This document shows, piece by piece, positions 1 through 7,430 of a stretch of 55,924 nt of DNA (position 1 is the stretch's first letter; each line of letters begins with the position of its first letter). Source of the stretch: a virus; the IMG/VR virus record IMGVR_UViG_3300037246_000792, positions 1 through 55,924 of that record; one strand, 5' to 3'. A model generated the notes under the pieces. It made no database searches. It saw only the letters and a program-made list of their open reading frames with translations, and had not been told where the DNA came from. The position numbers were made by a program, and so were the translations under genes.

Positions 1-127
1 TGGAGCGGTAGCTGATGCAGTGGTGGCAACAGCAGGTGTATAGGCCCAGCAGGCCAGACTATCTTGACCCATGGCCAAGGCACGTGAAGGCCCCCAGCAA
101 GGATCCCTATGGCCGTGACATAGTAAG
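1..127. repeat. Terminal direct repeat, left copy (assembly overlap)
   Basis: Bases 1-127 are identical to bases 55798-55924. An exact overlap of 127 bases at the ends of a contig is the usual mark of a circular assembly graph path with k = 127, so I read it as a closure overlap rather than a biological terminal repeat. The join restores the 3' end of the small gene after the portal and the start of the minor head protein gene. Confidence 0.93.
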
Positions 128-1952
128 CCCCCTGGACCGCCCTGAGAGCGCAGAGGATCCACTGCCACCTAAGGGCATGGCTGAGTTTCCGCGCGCCCTG
201 GTGAGTGAGAGGGACGTGGTAGAGGAGCTTGAGAAGGGGCTGAGGGTGAAGGCCCCCAAGCTGCGCCGCATCCTGTTTGCCACTTGGAACGCGAACAAAC
301 AGGACATCAAGTTTGATGAGCTGGTTGAGCAGCTCCGCAAGGACGATGGTTTGGGGCTCGTTGATGGCTGGATGCCTGGATGGACAGCCAGATACAACAA
401 GGTGGTTGCTGAGAAGATAGCGCCCATCTGGGAAGCTCAGGCAAAGGATGGGGATGACCTCATGGTGCCTGGCCTGGCTGGACTGCCCAACGTCAGCCCC
501 GCCATGCTCGATGACCAGGAGTTCAGCCTGCATGCCTACCTTGACCGCTGGGTGGCTCATCGTGGTGCTGACTTCGTCACGGAGATCAGTGAGACTGACA
601 GGCGTGCGCTCAATGCCATCATCAGGCGCAACATCGGGGCAGGTGGTGACCAGCTGGGCCCAACGGAGCTGGCGAGGGTGCTCAGGGCGAGCGTGGGGCT
701 ACGAGAGCAGCAGGTGCACCAGATGTATGCCCTTGAGGCTGAGATGTCAGAGGATGACGTACCGGTAGGCAAGCGCAACGATATCTTGAACACCAGGGCA
801 GCCAGGCTGATTGCAAGACGGGCCAACGTGATTGCACGCACTGAGCTGGCGTTTGCTTTCAACTTCGGCATGCAACAGAGCATGGTTGCGGCGCGTGACT
901 CAGGCATGCTGCTGGGCTATCGGACGGTCAAGATCTGGTATACCCAGCTTGATGAGAGGGTGTGCACCTTCTGCGGTCCGCTGCATGAGAAAGAGGTGGG
1001 GCTGGATGACACCTACCCAGGGGCCACCAAGACGTTGCCCAACACCTATGTGCCACCAGCTCACCCTCAGTGTCGGTGTGTCATCCTGTATGAGCTGGTT
1101 GAGGTGGAGGTTGAAGCTGAGGTTCCAGCTCCTGAGCCTGTTGCAGTAGAGGCAAAGCCAGAGCCTATTCCTGTGCTGCCTGAGCCTGATGACCTCCTGC
1201 TGCAGCCGCTCACTGGCAGCTCCGCGTTAACTGAGGATCAGAGCTGGCAACTCATCAACGCTCAGCTTGCTTCCATGAGGGCTGATCAGGGCGGTATTAA
1301 CCCAGAGGTCAAGGCCATCAAGAAGGTGCTGCGTGAGCTGAGAGCGTTGGGCAATGAGACGCCTGCGTTTGTTGACCATCAGATTGACCAAGAGGTTGAC
1401 CAGACTGACCGTGACGGCAACCCCATTGGCAAGATCAATATGCGTGAGTTCATCGGTGCAAAGACAGGCAACTTCTTTGCTCAGGTGAATCCTGCAGCCT
1501 ATCCGCCTGAGGGGAAAAGCACTCCGCTGAAGATACGTTCTGAGGGGTTTGGCAATTCGTTTGAGCAGAAGGTGGCTGGCGATATCGTGAGGCTTGGACA
1601 CCCCAGCCAGCCTGAGGTCAACCATGAGCTTGGGCATTGGCTTGAGATGAGAAATGGGCGGAATCATGACCTGGCCAAAGCCTTCATCAATCGCAGAACA
1701 AAAGGGAAAGGCACCAAGACAATACGTGAAGCGGTTGGCATTGATCGTGACGGAACCGTTGCCCTGGGTGACTTCTACTCTGCCTATGTTGGCAGGGTCT
1801 ACAAGGGGAAGTGGAGGTCAACAGAGGTGATCGCCATGGGTGCTCAGCGCATGACAAAGCTGAAAGACGCGGTGCGTTTCTTCAGGGAAGATCCTGAGCA
1901 TTTTGCAGTTACTGTGCTGGCTATGTCGGGAGGTGCAGGATGGAGGAAGTAA
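15..1952 (+). CDS. Minor head protein (Mu F / SPP1 gp7-like) with C-terminal zincin-like domain
   Basis: 645 aa. The middle (about residues 270-365) matches the Mu F-like minor head family: an ARTELAFAF helix, then a zinc-type CxxC pair (C317, C320) and a CRC pair (C353, C355) after PPAHPQ. These proteins sit at the portal vertex and act in head assembly or DNA delivery. After a proline and glutamate-rich linker (about 370-400) comes an extra 240-residue domain with HELGH at 537-541, followed by a glutamate in STEVIAMG, as in metallopeptidases of the HExxH...E type. The gene follows the portal and the small gene across the circular join, and starts 3 bases after a stop codon. The family call is firm; peptidase activity is inferred from the motif alone. 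Confidence 0.88.
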   Translation: MQWWQQQVYRPSRPDYLDPWPRHVKAPSKDPYGRDIVSPLDRPESAEDPLPPKGMAEFPRALVSERDVVEELEKGLRVKAPKLRRILFATWNANKQDIKFDELVEQLRKDDGLGLVDGWMPGWTARYNKVVAEKIAPIWEAQAKDGDDLMVPGLAGLPNVSPAMLDDQEFSLHAYLDRWVAHRGADFVTEISETDRRALNAIIRRNIGAGGDQLGPTELARVLRASVGLREQQVHQMYALEAEMSEDDVPVGKRNDILNTRAARLIARRANVIARTELAFAFNFGMQQSMVAARDSGMLLGYRTVKIWYTQLDERVCTFCGPLHEKEVGLDDTYPGATKTLPNTYVPPAHPQCRCVILYELVEVEVEAEVPAPEPVAVEAKPEPIPVLPEPDDLLLQPLTGSSALTEDQSWQLINAQLASMRADQGGINPEVKAIKKVLRELRALGNETPAFVDHQIDQEVDQTDRDGNPIGKINMREFIGAKTGNFFAQVNPAAYPPEGKSTPLKIRSEGFGNSFEQKVAGDIVRLGHPSQPEVNHELGHWLEMRNGRNHDLAKAFINRRTKGKGTKTIREAVGIDRDGTVALGDFYSAYVGRVYKGKWRSTEVIAMGAQRMTKLKDAVRFFREDPEHFAVTVLAMSGGAGWRK

Positions 1953-2242
1953 CCATCAGGTTCAGCAGCTCTGTCCGTGAGCTTGGCGTGGTAGTTTCGA
2001 GCAAGGGCAAAATCTCCATTGAAGGTGAGCTGAAAGAGGTTCTGAGCGCATGGTTCAAGGGCAAGCATAACGCAGTGATCTCTGATGGTTCGTTCTATGG
2101 TCGGCGCACTGATGACACCAGCTGGCTTGTGCAGGTAGGGACTGCATTGATCGCAACTGGCGAGATGGGGCCAGGCGTAGACATGACATGGGATGGCCCG
2201 CTGATGCCCTCTCCTGACTTTGCAGCTGGACTGCTGGTCTAG
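1940..2242 (+). CDS. Hypothetical protein, 100 aa
   Basis: It overlaps the end of the minor head gene by 13 bases, which suggests translational coupling. The protein is acidic to neutral with alternating hydrophobic residues typical of a small beta-rich fold (for example VTIRF, KISIEG). No Cys cluster, membrane segment or signal peptide is visible. Its place between minor head protein and protease suggests a head-related or accessory role, but I do not recognise the family. Confidence 0.7.
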   Translation: MEEVTIRFSSSVRELGVVVSSKGKISIEGELKEVLSAWFKGKHNAVISDGSFYGRRTDDTSWLVQVGTALIATGEMGPGVDMTWDGPLMPSPDFAAGLLV

Positions 2243-2321
2243 CTGGCCTGGAATTGACAGCTAAAAAACCTGGGCGATCCTGAGACCGTTGGCGACAGAA
2301 CGCAACGCACCAGGGTCCACC

Positions 2322-3350
2322 ATGGGTCAGCCGCACCTCAAAACTGTAGACTTCGCACACCTCAAAGCCTTCGGTGACACACGCATCATCGAGGGTTTTG
2401 CGTCGATTACTGGCGTCAAAGATCTCCACAACGAGATCATCGAGGCTGGTGCATTCAAGGGTGCGCTGAAGCGTGGTGGAGCTGGTGTTGTAATGCTCTG
2501 GCAGCATGACACCACGCAGCCCATCGGTATCAGTCTTGAGATGGAGGAACAGAGCAAAGGTCTGTGGTTCCGAAGCCAGTTGGCCAACACCAGGCTGGCC
2601 GATGAGGTGCTGGAGCTAACAGCTGCCAAGATCGTCACTGGCATCAGCATTGGGTTTGACATCGTCAAAGAGAGCTGGGATGGCGATCCCTATGGCGACA
2701 AGTGGATGGACGCTGTCCGCCACATCAAGAAGGTCAAGCTGTGGGAACACAGCGTTGTGACCTTCCCAGCCGCCGTAGGTGCCAGGGTGCAGCACGTCCA
2801 GAAGCTGTGGACGCCTCCCCGCATGGGCTGGCCTGAGCTGGGCAGCAGGACCAAGGCAGAGGAGCCAGCTGACCAGGTGGAGGGTGTCACTGACCTCATC
2901 ACAGCTGCGATGGAGAGTGCCCAGGGCAATGAGGATGAGTTGATGACCGCCATGATGGACGAGGCCGGTATTGATGCCACTGCCCTAGATGAGATTCTCA
3001 ACGGCTCCAACCCATGCCCTACCGCCAGTGTAGTCCGTGGTTTGGCCAGGGGGTTGGGTATTGATGAGGATGAGCTGGTGACCGCTGGTGCGGCCAAGGG
3101 CTGTCCCTACACACCCACCAAGTCTGCAGGTGATGAGATGTTCAAGACTCTCAGCGACGAAGATCGTGAGACTCTCAAGAATGCAATGGGGCTGATGCAG
3201 TCAGCTCTTGACGATGGCGACAGTGGAAGCAAGGGCGCCAAGCCTGATGCTACCAAGGCCGATGACACCACATTCGCTGTCAAGCTAGACAGCAACAATG
3301 AGCTAGGAAACTGGCTTGACAACCGGACTGGAGGAAACGCAGATGCCTGA
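2322..3350 (+). CDS. HK97-type prohead protease fused to an XRE-like helix-turn-helix
   Basis: 342 aa from ATG 2322; a TTG at 2289 would add 11 residues. Residues 1-150 match the Peptidase_S78 family that cleaves the scaffold from the capsid protein: an FxGxAS-type start (EGFASITG), catalytic His in MLWQHD (H62), catalytic Ser in TGISIGF (S109), and a late KLWEHSVVTFPA block. This spacing fits HK97 H65/S114. The C-terminal part (about 205-263) is unusual: TAMMDEAGIDATALDEIL and LARGLGIDEDELV look like an XRE-type helix-turn-helix, followed by an acidic tail. The gene precedes and overlaps the capsid gene by 8 bases, the standard order. Confidence 0.92.
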   Translation: MGQPHLKTVDFAHLKAFGDTRIIEGFASITGVKDLHNEIIEAGAFKGALKRGGAGVVMLWQHDTTQPIGISLEMEEQSKGLWFRSQLANTRLADEVLELTAAKIVTGISIGFDIVKESWDGDPYGDKWMDAVRHIKKVKLWEHSVVTFPAAVGARVQHVQKLWTPPRMGWPELGSRTKAEEPADQVEGVTDLITAAMESAQGNEDELMTAMMDEAGIDATALDEILNGSNPCPTASVVRGLARGLGIDEDELVTAGAAKGCPYTPTKSAGDEMFKTLSDEDRETLKNAMGLMQSALDDGDSGSKGAKPDATKADDTTFAVKLDSNNELGNWLDNRTGGNADA

Positions 3351-4830
3351 GAGTATCACCAAGGCAATGGAAGCTCTGTCGACTTTGCGAAAGGACTTTG
3401 ACGTCCTCGGCGCAAAGCTCATGGTCACCATCCAGAACCAAGACGCTGCGATTCTGAAGAATGGCAAGGGAAGTGAGGAGATCGGCAAGCTGCTGGATGC
3501 TCACAACGCCAAGTGGCTGGAGATTCAGAACGACGTCAAGGGCCTGAGCACTCAGATGGTTGATGCCTTGGCAGGTGTCGAGCGCATGAAGTTCGCGACC
3601 GCTGCCAGGCACATCAGCCTTGGGCAAGTGTTCGTCAGCTCTGACCAGTTCAAGGCCATGAAGACCGATGGCCAGTATCACAGTGCGAAGATGGAGGTTA
3701 AGGGTGGATTTGTCCGCCCGTCGCACCGGAAAGAAACGGCCATCACCGACGCGAGTGCTGGTGCGCTGGTGCAGGAGTTTCGGTATGACCAGGTCATCCA
3801 AGACCCGCTGCGTCCACGTCGCATCGCGGACCTGATTCCCTCTATCAACGTCAGCCAGTCCTCTGTTGAGTATCCGCGTGAGAATCTCACCTTCGAGTTG
3901 TACGCGGAGTTGTTTAGCCAGGCAGCCAGCGGTCAGGCTGACCTGATCATTGGCACCCTGGAAGGTCGCAGCAAGGCGCGCGGATTCATCGACGGCGCTA
4001 CCATCAGCATCGCGTTCGGCACTGGTGCGGTCGAGACGAAGATCATCGACTCGATCAACCACTCGACTGGCACCATCACTCTCACCACCAACCTGGCCAA
4101 CACCCACGCTGCTGGCATCAGCATCACGGCTGACTCTTTCGAGTTCACTCCTGAGGCGCAGATCAAGCCTCTGAGTCGCATTGAGTACGAGCTGATTGTT
4201 GAGACTGTGAAGACGCTGGCCACCATCATCCCGTTTTCCAAGCAAATGATGGATGATGCTCCGGCGCTCCAGGGCTTGCTTGACAGCCGCATGCACGAGT
4301 TCTTGGAGCTGAGTCTTGAGAACCAGCTCCTCAATGGTGACGGAACCACCAACCAGTTTGAGGGGATTCTCAACAACCCAGACATCCAGACGTATTTGCA
4401 GTCCAGCGGGACTGTGGGTGACACCAAGCTGGACGCCGTGCGTCGGTCGTTCACACAGGTCTTCTTGGCGTTCTACCCTGTTGATGGCGTGGTGTTCCAC
4501 CCCAGCGACTGGGAGGACATTGAGCTGAGCAAGGGGAGCGATGGGCATTACATGTTCATGCAGGCCCAGCTCTCGCCTGGCGTCTCTCAGATCTGGCGGG
4601 CCACTGCTGTCCAGTCCAGTGCCATCACATCGGGCACCTGGCTGGCTGGTGCGTTCCGCCTGGGCGCCATCATCTGGGACCGTCAGCAGGCCAACGTGTC
4701 TGTCAGTGACCAAAACCGGAATTGGTGGGAACGGAACATCCTCGGTCTCCGTGCTGAGGAGCGCAAGGCGTTCTCTGTCGTGCGTCCGACGTCGTTCGTG
4801 GCAGGCACATTTGACGGTGCGCCCGCCTAG
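3343..4830 (+). CDS. Major capsid protein, HK97 fold
   Basis: 495 aa. I chose ATG 3343 because GGAGG lies 8 bases upstream; an upstream TTG at 3316 is less likely. The first 100 residues are helical (TLRKDFDVLGAKLM), like the HK97 delta scaffold removed by the protease. The HK97 fold follows: ALVQEFRYDQVIQDPLRPR, VETVKTLATIIPFSKQMMDD and a C-terminal end at RPTSFVAGTF. Between the E-loop strand (about residue 184) and PEAQIKPLS (about 266) there is roughly 80 residues more than usual, rich in Thr, Ser, Ala and Gly and probably a beta domain. Capsomers assemble on the portal encoded at 54.1 kb. Confidence 0.95.
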   Translation: MPESITKAMEALSTLRKDFDVLGAKLMVTIQNQDAAILKNGKGSEEIGKLLDAHNAKWLEIQNDVKGLSTQMVDALAGVERMKFATAARHISLGQVFVSSDQFKAMKTDGQYHSAKMEVKGGFVRPSHRKETAITDASAGALVQEFRYDQVIQDPLRPRRIADLIPSINVSQSSVEYPRENLTFELYAELFSQAASGQADLIIGTLEGRSKARGFIDGATISIAFGTGAVETKIIDSINHSTGTITLTTNLANTHAAGISITADSFEFTPEAQIKPLSRIEYELIVETVKTLATIIPFSKQMMDDAPALQGLLDSRMHEFLELSLENQLLNGDGTTNQFEGILNNPDIQTYLQSSGTVGDTKLDAVRRSFTQVFLAFYPVDGVVFHPSDWEDIELSKGSDGHYMFMQAQLSPGVSQIWRATAVQSSAITSGTWLAGAFRLGAIIWDRQQANVSVSDQNRNWWERNILGLRAEERKAFSVVRPTSFVAGTFDGAPA

Positions 4831-4865
4831 CATGCTCGCCAGGCTGACACACCTGGCTTGAGCTG

Positions 4866-4903
4866 AGGGGGCTGGTTGGTTCCTGTTCACCACCCAGCCC
4901 CCT
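4866..4903 (+). terminator. Strong GC hairpin after capsid gene, possible terminator
   Basis: AGGGGGCTGG (4866-4875) pairs perfectly with CCAGCCCCCT (4894-4903), and the stem can extend inward by 4 pairs with one mismatch. It lies in the 136-base gap after the capsid gene. No T run follows, so it may be a processing or mRNA-stability hairpin rather than an intrinsic terminator. A related hairpin follows the sheath gene. Confidence 0.5.
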
Positions 4904-4966
4904 CCAGAACCCACACCAAGGGGCCTAGCTGCCCCGCAGAAGGCTCAGAGGCCCTGGAGGCATACG

Positions 4967-5485
4967 ATGGCAAGGTTGGTTGAGATTCGATCGCTCAAGC
5001 CCTTCAAGGGGCCAAGGAGCCGCAAAGTGATGCCGGGTGAGGAGGTGCTTTGTCAGGAGAACTTTGCAGCCTGCAAGGTGCGGGCTCGTCAGGCTGAGTA
5101 TACGGCCGGTGGTCCACCTCCGACGATTCCACGCAGGGTCAGCGGTGTGCCTCGCCGGAGTGGTGGGATGCTGGTCGCGCCAGTGAACCCAGACAAGCGG
5201 CCTGTGCCCAAGCCCAAGAGACCAATCGGTCCTGATGAGACCAAGGTCATTGAGCCTGAGGAGCAGAAGGGCCAGGGCCATTGGGGTCCTGATGACAAGC
5301 CGGTTGAGACTGCACCAGGCGGGCCCACCGACAACAAGGCCAGCCACGGCCAGAACGATGGCAACGACGCCAAGGGCAAGCTGCTGGATGCTCTGGATGC
5401 TGCTGGTGTTGATGGCTATGACCGTCGGTTCTCTGTTCAGAAGCTGCAAGAGGCGCTTGAGGAGGCAGCTGGTGGCAACGGTTAG
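4967..5485 (+). CDS. Hypothetical protein after the capsid gene, 172 aa
   Basis: GGAGG lies 7 bases before the ATG. The N-terminal 50 residues look folded; the middle (about 50-130) is proline, glycine and charge-rich and probably disordered; a short C-terminal helix (FSVQKLQEALEEA) ends the protein. Position between capsid and connector genes suggests a virion or head-completion role. I do not recognise the family. Confidence 0.78.
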   Translation: MARLVEIRSLKPFKGPRSRKVMPGEEVLCQENFAACKVRARQAEYTAGGPPPTIPRRVSGVPRRSGGMLVAPVNPDKRPVPKPKRPIGPDETKVIEPEEQKGQGHWGPDDKPVETAPGGPTDNKASHGQNDGNDAKGKLLDALDAAGVDGYDRRFSVQKLQEALEEAAGGNG

Positions 5486-5948
5486 CGCAACCCTGACATG
5501 GGCAGCGTTTGGCTCTGAGGTGCAAGCGCACCTTGGGGCCTCTGATGCTGGTGATGTTGCGGCGCTGACGCGCTGGCTGGCCACTGCCACCAGGCAGGCT
5601 GATCAGTACATGGGCCATGACTGGACGATGGGTGCGGTGGGTGATGGTGACGATGAGACACGCACCCCTGAGTCTCTTCAGGTTCTGCTAGGCGCTGGGC
5701 TTGCTGATGGTGCTGACATCCCGTTGCCTGATGATGTTGAGTTGGGAGTGCTGGAGTGGTGCAGGATCGCATGGGAGATCATGGGGCCGACCGCTCGACC
5801 CTATGGACTGACCAGTGCCAAGACCGGAGATCTATCAGAGGGCTACGCGGTAGGGTCACGTATCCGCGGTGGCAACCTTTCGACTCGTGACATTACATCA
5901 GACGTCAATTCGTTCTGGTTCCCATACCGGGCTGACTACAGCATCTAG
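5472..5948 (+). CDS. Head-tail connector, gp6-like
   Basis: 158 aa from GTG 5472, which follows GAGGAGGCAG inside the upstream gene and overlaps it by 14 bases. The N-terminal half (VQAHLGASDAGDVAALTRW, ATRQADQYMGHDW) is helical and resembles gp6-like connector proteins that form a ring under the portal; the C-terminal half ends in a PYR-type tail. The order capsid, connector, neck is conserved in HK97-type myophages. The function is assigned from pattern and order. Confidence 0.75.
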   Translation: MATVSATLTWAAFGSEVQAHLGASDAGDVAALTRWLATATRQADQYMGHDWTMGAVGDGDDETRTPESLQVLLGAGLADGADIPLPDDVELGVLEWCRIAWEIMGPTARPYGLTSAKTGDLSEGYAVGSRIRGGNLSTRDITSDVNSFWFPYRADYSI

Positions 5949-5957
5949 GAGAGGACA

Positions 5958-6572
5958 ATGAGTACCGCGAGCATGGTCGAGATTCAGACCCTTCTGCGCA
6001 CCCTGCCCAACCGCAGTGACGATGGGAGCAACCGTGTGAAGGCGCGGGCCATCGCACGATCGCTAACCCATGTGGATGGTGCTGACACCACCCTTCTGAC
6101 CACGGACGGGGCTGGTCTGTCAGCCTCCGTGTATGACATCGACATGGCGGTTGGGTCGGTCACTGTCGGAGGGCTTCAGGAGACCCTTGCGGCCATGGAC
6201 GATGTTGATCTGCTGACTGCAGGCGAGTTCACCAGCATTGACCTCAACGGCGACCAGGCCATCGCTCTTGCTGCCGACGGGACCGACGTCGAAGTTGCCA
6301 TTTTTGCCTGCATCGTCAACAGCCTGGTGGTCCGCCGTGCCGTCTTCGGCGCTGTCGCTGCAACTGGCGCAGCTGTTCCGCCTACGCCAGCTCAGTGCGC
6401 AGCCGCGATGGCCCTGGCCGCAGAGGCCAACTACCTGCCAAGCGAGCTGGGGGTCATCATCGCTCGCATCCTTTACGACCGCGTGGCTACGGCTACGCTC
6501 GCTGCTACTCACAGAGCAGCCGCAAGCCTTGATTCTCTCAAGGACGAGCGGCTGAATGGCCTGTTGGCCTAG
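5958..6572 (+). CDS. Hypothetical head/neck-region protein, 204 aa
   Basis: AGGAGAGG precedes the ATG. The sequence is rich in Ala, Val and Thr with a beta-like middle (VGSVTVGGLQETLAAMD) and an Ala-rich helical C-terminal third (about 125-195) ending in LKDERLNGLLA. No membrane segment is convincing. It sits between the connector and the neck genes, so a virion role is likely, but the family is not recognised. Confidence 0.72.
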   Translation: MSTASMVEIQTLLRTLPNRSDDGSNRVKARAIARSLTHVDGADTTLLTTDGAGLSASVYDIDMAVGSVTVGGLQETLAAMDDVDLLTAGEFTSIDLNGDQAIALAADGTDVEVAIFACIVNSLVVRRAVFGAVAATGAAVPPTPAQCAAAMALAAEANYLPSELGVIIARILYDRVATATLAATHRAAASLDSLKDERLNGLLA

Positions 6573-6582
6573 GGGTTAGGTG

Positions 6583-7074
6583 ATGGCGCAGAAGGGGAAA
6601 GTTCAAGACATTGATCACGGCTGGATAGCTTTTCGAGAGCTGCTAGACACGCTCAATGATCACGAACTCGTTGTTGGCATAGTGGAAGGTGCAACCGCAA
6701 CCTATGCCGCTGCCAACGAATACGGGGTGCCCAAGGATGACGGCTCACGCATCCCATCCCGCCCCTTCATGCGCCACACCATCGACGTCAACGCCAAGCG
6801 CTACTCAGAGATTCTCAAGCGGGCCATCGGTAGGCAGATCAAGCTGAGAGCCCCTGACCTTCAGCCTCTCTTCGTTCTGGGTATCAAGGTCCGCAATGAC
6901 ATGATTCGGACGATCGTCAGCTGGAAGGATCCAGAGAACGCACTGAGCACGCAGAAGGCCAAGGGGCGCAAGGGGAAGCCGGTCAACAACCCCCTGGTGG
7001 ACACTGGGCACATGCAACGCTCCATCGTGTTTGAGATTCGACGCAAGGGCTCAACGCCCAAAGTGCAGAGCTAG
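6583..7074 (+). CDS. Neck / tail-completion protein (HK97 gp10-like)
   Basis: 163 aa from ATG 6583; a GTG sits directly in front. The block VGIVEGATATYAAANEYG followed by IPSRPFMRHTID is the typical signature of tail-completion or head-tail joining proteins of the HK97 gp10 / virion morphogenesis type. VDTGHMQRSIVFEI near the end also fits (usually DTGxLxxSI). It completes the neck after DNA packaging, between connector and tail genes. Confidence 0.78.
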   Translation: MAQKGKVQDIDHGWIAFRELLDTLNDHELVVGIVEGATATYAAANEYGVPKDDGSRIPSRPFMRHTIDVNAKRYSEILKRAIGRQIKLRAPDLQPLFVLGIKVRNDMIRTIVSWKDPENALSTQKAKGRKGKPVNNPLVDTGHMQRSIVFEIRRKGSTPKVQS

Positions 7075-7077
7075 GCT

Positions 7078-7428
7078 GTGGCGCTGGTAGGAGCACGCAC
7101 ATTGACGGTTCGACGCACCACCTCAGGTGAGTTTGTGGATGGCACCTATGAGACCACCACAACGACCCTGACTGTGCGTGGCACTCTGCACCCACTGGGT
7201 GACAGAGACCGTCAGCTGCTGCCTGAGGGGCTACGTAGCAGCGCCAGAGCCAAACTCTACACAACCACTGAGCTGACCGTGATGACCACTGACCAGCCTG
7301 CTGACCGCATTGTGCTGGGTGGTCGTGACCTTGTGGTCACTGCTGACTCCGATTGGTTTGATGCTCACATCGGTGGTGTTCCGCACTATCGGTACATCCT
7401 GACTGAGCCCAGCCATGAGGAGGTCTAG
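7078..7428 (+). CDS. Head-closure / neck protein, 116 aa
   Basis: GTG start 3 bases after the previous stop. A small all-beta protein: LTVRRTTSGEFVDG, then LTVRGTLHPLGDRD and GGRDLVVTADSDWF. This pattern (RxxxGxYVDGxY..., GxxxP) is common in head-closure or stopper proteins between connector and tail-terminator genes. No conserved catalytic residues are seen. Assignment rests mostly on order and size. Confidence 0.65.
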   Translation: MALVGARTLTVRRTTSGEFVDGTYETTTTTLTVRGTLHPLGDRDRQLLPEGLRSSARAKLYTTTELTVMTTDQPADRIVLGGRDLVVTADSDWFDAHIGGVPHYRYILTEPSHEEV

Positions 7429-7430
7429 CC

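Noticed and set aside
107-427. Reading frames on the - strand throughout the window, for example 107-427 and 3280-4914
   Set aside because: They mirror well-supported + strand genes, lack ribosome-binding sites and have unnatural composition (Ser/Leu/Arg-rich). The longest, 3280-4914, is the antisense of the capsid gene.
2240-2263. TAGCTG/CAGCTA hairpin followed by A run, as a - strand terminator
   Set aside because: Six base pairs with a 12-base loop are weak, and there are no - strand genes to terminate.
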